From Vibrio maerlii (GTDB lineage: Bacteria; Pseudomonadota; Gammaproteobacteria; Enterobacterales; Vibrionaceae), in NCBI RefSeq assembly GCF_003415655.1, contig NZ_QRHC01000003.1, positions 125,526 through 189,525 on the forward strand: a stretch of DNA of 64,000 nt. Reading direction: 5' to 3'. A program made the position numbers and the translations under genes. Within the stretch, counting starts at the first letter, position 1. Each line of letters starts with the position of its first letter. Positions 58,800-64,000 of the stretch are shown here, one piece after another. Under the pieces are notes generated by a model. It was not told the origin of the DNA. It did not search any database and worked only from the letters and a program-made list of their open reading frames with translations.

Positions 58800-61069
58800 G
58801 CGGTTTGAACCTCTAGCCCACGTTGTTTTTTACCAGCACGCTTAAATGCTCGGTAAGTTAAGACGAAACCTGCAACAATCGTTACCATCCACACGCCGCT
58901 CGATACTGGGTGTGCTGCGAATGTTGTCGCTTGGTAGTAGAAGGTTGCACCGAAATAACCCAATGCCATTGTCCAAATTGCGATGAATCGAGCGAATAGC
59001 TGACCGAATTCACGAACATAGGCACCCATTGCCGCCACACATGGTGTGTAAAGTAGGATCAGAATCAAGTATGCGAATGCAGCATGGCTTGATGCGAACT
59101 TATCTTTTAGGTTACCAAAAATAGATGAATCTACTTCTTGGTCTTCAGCCACCGCGTCTGAGTCTGTTAAGTCACCAACTTCAATACCTAGAGGATCGGA
59201 GTAGCTTAGACCAGCAAGGTTCTCAGGAATCGTCATCACAGCTTCAGATAGGCTTGCAGCCAGATCAAACTCCGCTTCTTCTTCCTCGCCTGGCGTGGTG
59301 TATAAGCTGTTCAATGTGCCCACAACCGCCTCTTTAGCAAAGATACCGGTAATGATACCTACTGTCGCAGGCCAGTTCTCTTGTTGTACGCCCAATGGAG
59401 CAAATACCGGAGTCACCACTTGTGCTGCTTTAGACAGTACTGAGTTTTCAGAATCTTCGTTACCAAACGAGCCATCAGTACCCACTGAATTTAGGAAGCT
59501 AAGAATCGCAACAACAACGACGATGGTTTTACCTGCACCAAGCACGAAGCGCTTTAGTTTCTGCCATGTTTTGATCATAACGTTTTGCAAGGTTGGCAAT
59601 TCGTAATCTGGCATTTCCATCACCAAGCTATCACTTGAGCCCGGGTACAACGTATTCTTCAGGAAAAGACCTGTAAAGATAGATGCAACGATACCAAGCA
59701 GATAAAGTGCGAATACGATGTTTTGACCCGCCCCTGGGAAGAACGCCGCAGCAAACAGAGCATATACTGGAAGACGTGCACCACAAGACATGAACGGTGC
59801 CATTGAGGCTGCAAGTTTACGTTCACGCTCTTGATCTAGAGTACGTGTTGCCATGATCGAAGGCACATTACAGCCAAAACCCAAAACCAATGGAACGAAA
59901 GCTTTGCCCGGTAGACCGATCTTCTGCATCACCTTATCAAGAACAAACGCTGCACGTGCCATGTAACCCGAGCTTTCAAGTACCGCTAGGAAAAGATATA
60001 GGCAAGCAATCACAGGGATAAAGGTTGCAACGGTTTGGATACCACCACCAATACCATCAGCTAAGATTGTTACTAACCAAACAGGCAGGTGATCATCAAG
60101 TAGGTGATGTCCGCCATCTACCAATACTGCACCCACACCAATATCAAAGAAGTCGATGAACGCACTACCGATGTTAATGGAGAACATAAACATCAAATAC
60201 ATCACAAAGAAAAAGAAAGGAATGCCTACCCATTTGTTCAAAATGAATTGATCAACCTTTTCTGTGAAATTACGGCTTAGCTTACCCTCACTGCGGCGCA
60301 CTTTTTTACATAGCTCATGCAGGTACGTGTACTTGGTGTTGGCAACTGCAAGATCGATATCGAAGCTTGCGTTATTGCGAATGGAGTCGATATCAGCTCG
60401 GTCAGAAGGTGAAAGGCTGTTCAAAACCAATAGATCATTCTCTAAACCGCGAATAGCAAGGGCACGGTGCGACACGTTAGCATCATCAAATTTAGTTTCT
60501 GCATTAGAGATAAGTTCTTCAAACTGCGCTTCATAATGAATCGCTAATAGCTCTAGCTTTACACCTTGCACAAGCAGCTTGTGTAAGCTCTCTTTGAACT
60601 TAGCGACCTGAGTTTTGTCCGTCGCTGACAGCGTCATCACAGGACAGCCTAACTGTTTCTCTAACTCTTTAATGTTGATGGTTAGGCGTTCACGCTTAAT
60701 CACATCCATCTTATTAAGAACCACCACCATTGGACGACCGAGCTCACGCAATTGCATGGTCATGTAGAGGCTACGTTCTAATGAGCTCGCATCAACAACA
60801 TTAATGATGACGTCTGCTGGATGAGTTAAAACAGCACGCGAAGCGATTGACTCATCAATGCTGTTGCCATCATTACCACTGTCTAATGCATAGATACCAG
60901 GAAGGTCAGTCAGTTCAAACTGATCACCAGCATGGGCATATTGACCGGTTTTCTTTTCAACTGTGACACCAGCCCAGTTACCAACGTGCTGTTTAGCGCC
61001 TGTGAGTGCATTAAATAGCGTCGTTTTACCACTGTTAGGGTTACCGACTGTTAAAATTTGGTAGTTCAT
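58796..61069 (-). CDS. feoB: Ferrous iron transporter FeoB
   Basis: GTPase-coupled Fe(II) inner-membrane transporter, about 757 aa. N-terminal G domain: G1 GNPNSGKTT, G3 DLPGIYAL, G4 NKMD; then the membrane region with two inverted Gate-type repeats (AAFVLDKVMQKIGLPGKAFVPLVLGFGCNVPSIMATRTL; ASHAAFAYLILILLYTPCVAAMGAYVREFG). The ATG at 61069 overlaps the feoA stop (TAATG). Middle gene of feoABC. Confidence 0.97.
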   Translation of the reverse strand: MNYQILTVGNPNSGKTTLFNALTGAKQHVGNWAGVTVEKKTGQYAHAGDQFELTDLPGIYALDSGNDGNSIDESIASRAVLTHPADVIINVVDASSLERSLYMTMQLRELGRPMVVVLNKMDVIKRERLTINIKELEKQLGCPVMTLSATDKTQVAKFKESLHKLLVQGVKLELLAIHYEAQFEELISNAETKFDDANVSHRALAIRGLENDLLVLNSLSPSDRADIDSIRNNASFDIDLAVANTKYTYLHELCKKVRRSEGKLSRNFTEKVDQFILNKWVGIPFFFFVMYLMFMFSINIGSAFIDFFDIGVGAVLVDGGHHLLDDHLPVWLVTILADGIGGGIQTVATFIPVIACLYLFLAVLESSGYMARAAFVLDKVMQKIGLPGKAFVPLVLGFGCNVPSIMATRTLDQERERKLAASMAPFMSCGARLPVYALFAAAFFPGAGQNIVFALYLLGIVASIFTGLFLKNTLYPGSSDSLVMEMPDYELPTLQNVMIKTWQKLKRFVLGAGKTIVVVVAILSFLNSVGTDGSFGNEDSENSVLSKAAQVVTPVFAPLGVQQENWPATVGIITGIFAKEAVVGTLNSLYTTPGEEEEAEFDLAASLSEAVMTIPENLAGLSYSDPLGIEVGDLTDSDAVAEDQEVDSSIFGNLKDKFASSHAAFAYLILILLYTPCVAAMGAYVREFGQLFARFIAIWTMALGYFGATFYYQATTFAAHPVSSGVWMVTIVAGFVLTYRAFKRAGKKQRGLEVQTA

Positions 61070-61296
61070 TATTTGCACTCCACCTCAATTTGTTCAGCCA
61101 TCGACTTACGAACCGCTAAAGAAACACCGCGCACCTCAATTTGAAGTGGGTCACCCATAGGGGCAGTTCGAACAAGACGAACCTGAGTGTTCGGTAACAC
61201 ACCCATAATCATCAGTTTCTTTCTAGCGCCAGTTTCTAGTGCGTCTAGTGACACTATTTGGCCAACTTGACCATTGTTCATATTAGATAGCTTCAC
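61069..61296 (-). CDS. feoA: Ferrous iron transport protein FeoA
   Basis: 75-aa SH3-like cytosolic partner of FeoB: VGQIVSLDALETGARKKLMIMGVLPNTQVRLVRTAPMGDPLQIEVRG. First gene of the operon; the leader contains FNR- and Fur-like sites. Confidence 0.96.
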   Translation of the reverse strand: MKLSNMNNGQVGQIVSLDALETGARKKLMIMGVLPNTQVRLVRTAPMGDPLQIEVRGVSLAVRKSMAEQIEVECK

Positions 61297-61320
61297 AACC
61301 TGAGCCTCAGATTAAGTAGA

Positions 61321-61341
61321 AATGATAAGAATTAACATTTA
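61321..61341. promoter_or_regulatory. Fur-like site upstream of feoA
   Basis: AATGATAAGAATTAACATTT resembles the Fur box (repeats of GATAAT/ATTATC). A second candidate, GTGATAATAATTCGCAC, lies near 61388-61404. Iron repression of feo by Fur is established for vibrios. Confidence 0.6.
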
Positions 61342-61372
61342 CAAAATTTTACTCTTTTCTTCTTGCCATGTC

Positions 61373-61386
61373 TTGACTTAGATCAA
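61373..61386. promoter_or_regulatory. FNR-like site upstream of feoA
   Basis: TTGACTTAGATCAA matches TTGAT-N4-ATCAA with one mismatch, between the two Fur-like sites. Anaerobic induction of feo by FNR is known in E. coli. Confidence 0.7.
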
Positions 61387-61639
61387 GTGATAATAATTCG
61401 CACTTAGGCTTTGTCGGGACATTCTCTGACCGTTAAAAGTGGTGATATTAACTACGTCAAAAACGTCAAACTCAAAACACCCCATTACTCTCACCCAAAA
61501 CAAATAGGATAACCAATCCAAAAGAGATGAATAAGCCGTTTAATTTCAGTAACTTATATAAAGAATGGAAATATGGCGCTTTTATTACAGTCCATTGTCG
61601 TTAATTTTATAAGTAAAATAAGTGGTTGTGATTAGTATG

Positions 61640-61767
61640 AACACATCAAGGAGATGCTCTCCTGAACTAGATTCCAGAGGTAGCACTTAGGTGCTACTCC
61701 GGCAGCAAGCGAAGGTGTCTTTGACACCCGTGGCATTGTCCCCCGACCATGCCACGTTATTTTTTCT
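61640..61767 (+). ncRNA. Probable structured small RNA, about 120 nt, with its own terminator
   Basis: Four consecutive perfect hairpins with single-stranded linkers: AGGAGA-TGC-TCTCCT (61649-61663), GTAGCAC-TTAG-GTGCTAC (61680-61697), GGTGTC-TTT-GACACC (61714-61728), and CGTGGCAT-12 nt-ATGCCACG (61729-61756) with the C-rich loop TGTCCCCCGACC, followed by TTATTTTTT. It lies in a 723-bp gap between feoA and the AraC-type gene with no plus-strand gene downstream, so it is more likely a trans-acting sRNA than a leader. I do not recognise it; it is not a Qrr and does not match my memory of RyhB or Spot 42. Confidence 0.6.
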
Positions 61768-61935
61768 TATCCCCCGCTTCATCGTTATTCATTCCCCTTC
61801 ATTCTTTAGCGGCCACCGAGCCTTCTACTCTTCCACTATCTGACAACAAGATGTTGTACCACACGATCGCTAGATACCCACACCTCGAATGCTATTTTCA
61901 CCTAGCTTTCAATAATAAACTGAAAACTCAAAGCA

Positions 61936-61968
61936 TAAAAAACAGGCATCCCAAACGGTCTGCCTGTT
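61936..61968 (-). terminator. Terminator of the AraC-type regulator gene
   Basis: AACAGGCA/TGCCTGTT stem with a 12-base loop, followed on the minus strand by a T-run, about 50 bp past the stop codon at 62020. Confidence 0.85.
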
Positions 61969-62019
61969 CATTCTGTGTATCCTGGTACTGTTGAAATTTC
62001 GAGATGACTCAGTTTGGGC

Positions 62020-64000
62020 CTACAAGCCAGATACGAACTGCGAGGGTGTTAAGCCAAATTGCTGCTTAAAGCGTTGCGAGAAGTAAGACGGTTCATTGAA
62101 GCCCGTTGCAAAAGCCACATCAGATATCATTAACCCTTCACTCAGCAGCTCACAGGCTTTATCGAGCCGATATTCCAGCAGGTAATCGGTAAACGTGCGG
62201 TTGGTGACTTGCTTAAATCGTCGCTGAAAACTCCGTTCAGACATAAACAAGTGTTCCGAAATGGATGTAGTACCAAACGCCGGTTCAGCATAAAGCTCCT
62301 CAACAAGCGCTTTCACCTTTTGTAACCACTCCTGACGAGCCACCTGCTTTGATTCTGACTTGGTCAACGTATGGATAGACTTAATTTGATTGTTTTGAAC
62401 CTTCCCTTTTTCAATCAATGGCCAAGAAATCTGTGTATGGTTAGCACCAGAAATACGAGAAAACGCTATAGCTCCTCCGGTCAGCCTCACCATATCTTGT
62501 ATTGATTGAGTCGAAGAATGTGAAACTGTTGCGACCAGCATCGCCATATCGACTGCTCGCCCGCTGTCACTTATGAGTAACTGGAGCTGTCCTTCACTAT
62601 CAGAGATCTCGATCGTAATTGTCTGACTTCTGTGTGCACGTTTCAGTGCATCTGCGATGAATACATTGATTACCACATCAAGATTATACGTTGTCGCTTG
62701 TATATATCGATAAGGTGTTTGGAAGTCGATATCTATCGAGATACCGAACTTAATGAGTTCATCGCACCAAGCTTCCACAATTAGATCAATGGTTTGTGCT
62801 AGGTTGTATTCTTTAAGAGCATTGCGCTCAGTGTCCTTAAGTCCTAGAACAAGCTCAATCGCTTCAATAGATTGCAGCATATCCTCAGCATACATCTCTT
62901 GCCATTCTGGTTGACTCTCCACAAGTCGAAATTGCCTTTGATGTTGTAATAGTGATTTCTGTAGCGTATTACGGATCATTAACTGACGCGCATAGGCCGT
63001 TTTTCGGATTTGCTGATTGTTGGCTAGTAATACGCGGCTCTGGTGCTGTATTTGGCTCGTTTTTACCTGTACCTGGCGCCTCAACTCTGCATTGTGTAAT
63101 CGTATTACTCTCGAGCGCCACAAAAAGCACAGAACTATTATCACTGCTGCTGTAATCACTGCTAACACGATAGACGATGTTTGAAAGTACCAAGGCTTTA
63201 ATACATGAAAGGTGATGAAAGTACTTTGACTTTCTTGAGGCAAGGTTGACGCTACCCGAACTTCCAACGTATGTTCCCCAGGCTTTAGATACTCAAACGT
63301 CAAACGAGCGCTGGGTAATGAGGACCAATCCTCGTTCCCGTCTTCGGTAAATCGATATTCAAGCTTGTTAAAGCCGAAATCTGGTAATGAGCCAAAAAGA
63401 AAAGAAAGAGAGTGCTCATATTTCACGGTTAATGGCATCCCTTCGAACCAAGAAGTCGGCTCCTGATTAATAAGCACCTGCGAAACCAACACGTTACTGG
63501 TTGGGATAATCAACGCATCCAGCTCGCTTAAGTTCGATAGCACCAAACCGTATTTGGATGCCATGAGTATCTGTGTACCGTCTTGATTAATTGCACAGCT
63601 ATTTACTGAGAATTCATTGTTAATCAAACCATAGGGTGACCCAAAATGCTTAACGATCTGACCATCACGATAATAAGAAAGCCCTTTCGAACTAACTAGC
63701 CACGCTTCTTGATATGGATGAGGTGAAGTAAAAGTTGCAACGCATACAGCTTCAGTCTTCGACTCTGGCATCACAACATGTTCAAATTGCTGTTGATCGG
63801 CGCCTTTATTGAATAACCCTCTTTCAGACACTAACCATGTGGTATTGGTATTTGTCGCTGTTTGCGTTACCTTGCCGATTTCTTCTGGTTCTGTTAACCA
63901 AGCAAGTTGATTGCCAGTAAACGATAAAACGCCTAAATCGGTACCTAATAACATCCCCTTATCCTCGCTTCCTTCCAAGGATTCGACACTGATACCAACA
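62020..64000 (-). CDS. Membrane sensor-regulator with Y_Y_Y, degenerate kinase-like and AraC DNA-binding domains (5' end outside window)
   Basis: At least 660 residues are inside the window; the frame stays open through base 64000, so the N-terminus is missing. Order: beta-propeller-type repeats (periplasmic sensor), Y_Y_Y domain (YRFTEDGNEDWSSLPSARLTFEYLKPGEHTLEVR), one membrane helix (IVLAVITAAVIIVLCFLW), a long helical linker, a degenerate HATPase-like region (NVFIADALKRAHRS...LLISDSGRAVDMA), then a C-terminal AraC HTH (TTSISEHLFMSERSFQRRFKQV ... ISDVAFATGFNEPSYFSQRFKQQFGLTPSQF). It resembles hybrid two-component regulators but without a recognisable HisKA His or receiver. Often such proteins sense sugars or oligosaccharides; ligand unknown. 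Confidence 0.88.
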   Translation of the reverse strand, partial: VGISVESLEGSEDKGMLLGTDLGVLSFTGNQLAWLTEPEEIGKVTQTATNTNTTWLVSERGLFNKGADQQQFEHVVMPESKTEAVCVATFTSPHPYQEAWLVSSKGLSYYRDGQIVKHFGSPYGLINNEFSVNSCAINQDGTQILMASKYGLVLSNLSELDALIIPTSNVLVSQVLINQEPTSWFEGMPLTVKYEHSLSFLFGSLPDFGFNKLEYRFTEDGNEDWSSLPSARLTFEYLKPGEHTLEVRVASTLPQESQSTFITFHVLKPWYFQTSSIVLAVITAAVIIVLCFLWRSRVIRLHNAELRRQVQVKTSQIQHQSRVLLANNQQIRKTAYARQLMIRNTLQKSLLQHQRQFRLVESQPEWQEMYAEDMLQSIEAIELVLGLKDTERNALKEYNLAQTIDLIVEAWCDELIKFGISIDIDFQTPYRYIQATTYNLDVVINVFIADALKRAHRSQTITIEISDSEGQLQLLISDSGRAVDMAMLVATVSHSSTQSIQDMVRLTGGAIAFSRISGANHTQISWPLIEKGKVQNNQIKSIHTLTKSESKQVARQEWLQKVKALVEELYAEPAFGTTSISEHLFMSERSFQRRFKQVTNRTFTDYLLEYRLDKACELLSEGLMISDVAFATGFNEPSYFSQRFKQQFGLTPSQFVSGL

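Noticed and set aside
61749..61994. 81-codon open frame starting inside the terminator hairpin of the putative sRNA
   Set aside because: It has no ribosome-binding site, starts within a stem, has poor codon use and crosses the terminator of the AraC-type gene.

Overview
The window is one continuous stretch of a Vibrio primary chromosome. The sequence evidence is the LuxO/LuxU quorum-sensing phosphorelay, a MotY-type OmpA-like flagellar stator protein, the rsxABCDGE/nth block, the sodB + VC2046/SO_2500-family pair, bifunctional AdhE next to a MarC protein, yejK/yejL/yejM and minCDE. Codon choice and moderate GC fit this. A Splendidus-like clade is my guess only. Nearly every gene is an intact housekeeping gene. 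There is no prophage, integron, CRISPR array or plasmid segment.

Layout: 1-3.7 kb holds tRNA-Tyr, a small unknown gene and the molybdopterin operon moaABCDE (minus strand) behind a Moco-type riboswitch. 4-9.2 kb holds a YvcK/CofD-like protein, luxO-luxU (minus) and uvrB (minus). The luxO/uvrB gap carries two LuxO-type operators and a 264-bp MITE, but no recognisable Qrr RNA. 9.2-17.6 kb holds a DnaA-box cluster, tRNA-Asn, the Rnf/Rsx electron-transport operon, nth and gloA. 17.6-24.4 kb holds motY, rnt, an Na+/H+ antiporter-family protein, a DsbA-like protein, grxD, sodB, a VC2046-family protein and a degenerate SDR. 24.5-27.1 kb is a two-gene polysaccharide unit (pyruvyl transferase and flippase). 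27.5-38.8 kb holds adhE, marC, a voltage-gated K+ channel, asd, a membrane-anchored HPt protein and yejK-yejL-yejM. 38.9-41.9 kb lies between tRNA-Ser and tRNA-Arg and holds dsdA, an HD hydrolase and apparently decayed sequence. 42-64 kb holds folD, a lytic transglycosylase, ycgL, minCDE, rnd, fadD, a lipoprotein/hydrolase/tsaB/yoaA group, purU, yecM, argS, a HIT protein, feoABC, a probable small RNA, and the end of a large AraC-type sensor-regulator that runs off the window.

Functional units: moaABCDE makes the molybdopterin precursor and is probably controlled by its own cofactor. LuxO and LuxU form a phosphorelay pair. RsxABCDGE is a membrane redox complex. MinCDE places the division septum. 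FeoABC takes up ferrous iron under apparent Fur and FNR control.

The least explained features are: (1) 8-bp tandem arrays (4-14 copies) placed between the stop codon and the intrinsic terminator at four unrelated loci, with related terminators and, at two loci, a shared downstream tail; (2) a compact four-hairpin RNA at about 61.64-61.77 kb; (3) the MITE that has rebuilt the uvrB stop codon beside an apparently qrr1-less luxO; (4) a membrane sensor ending in a lone HPt domain. All start-codon choices and motif matches were made by eye; no database search was run.
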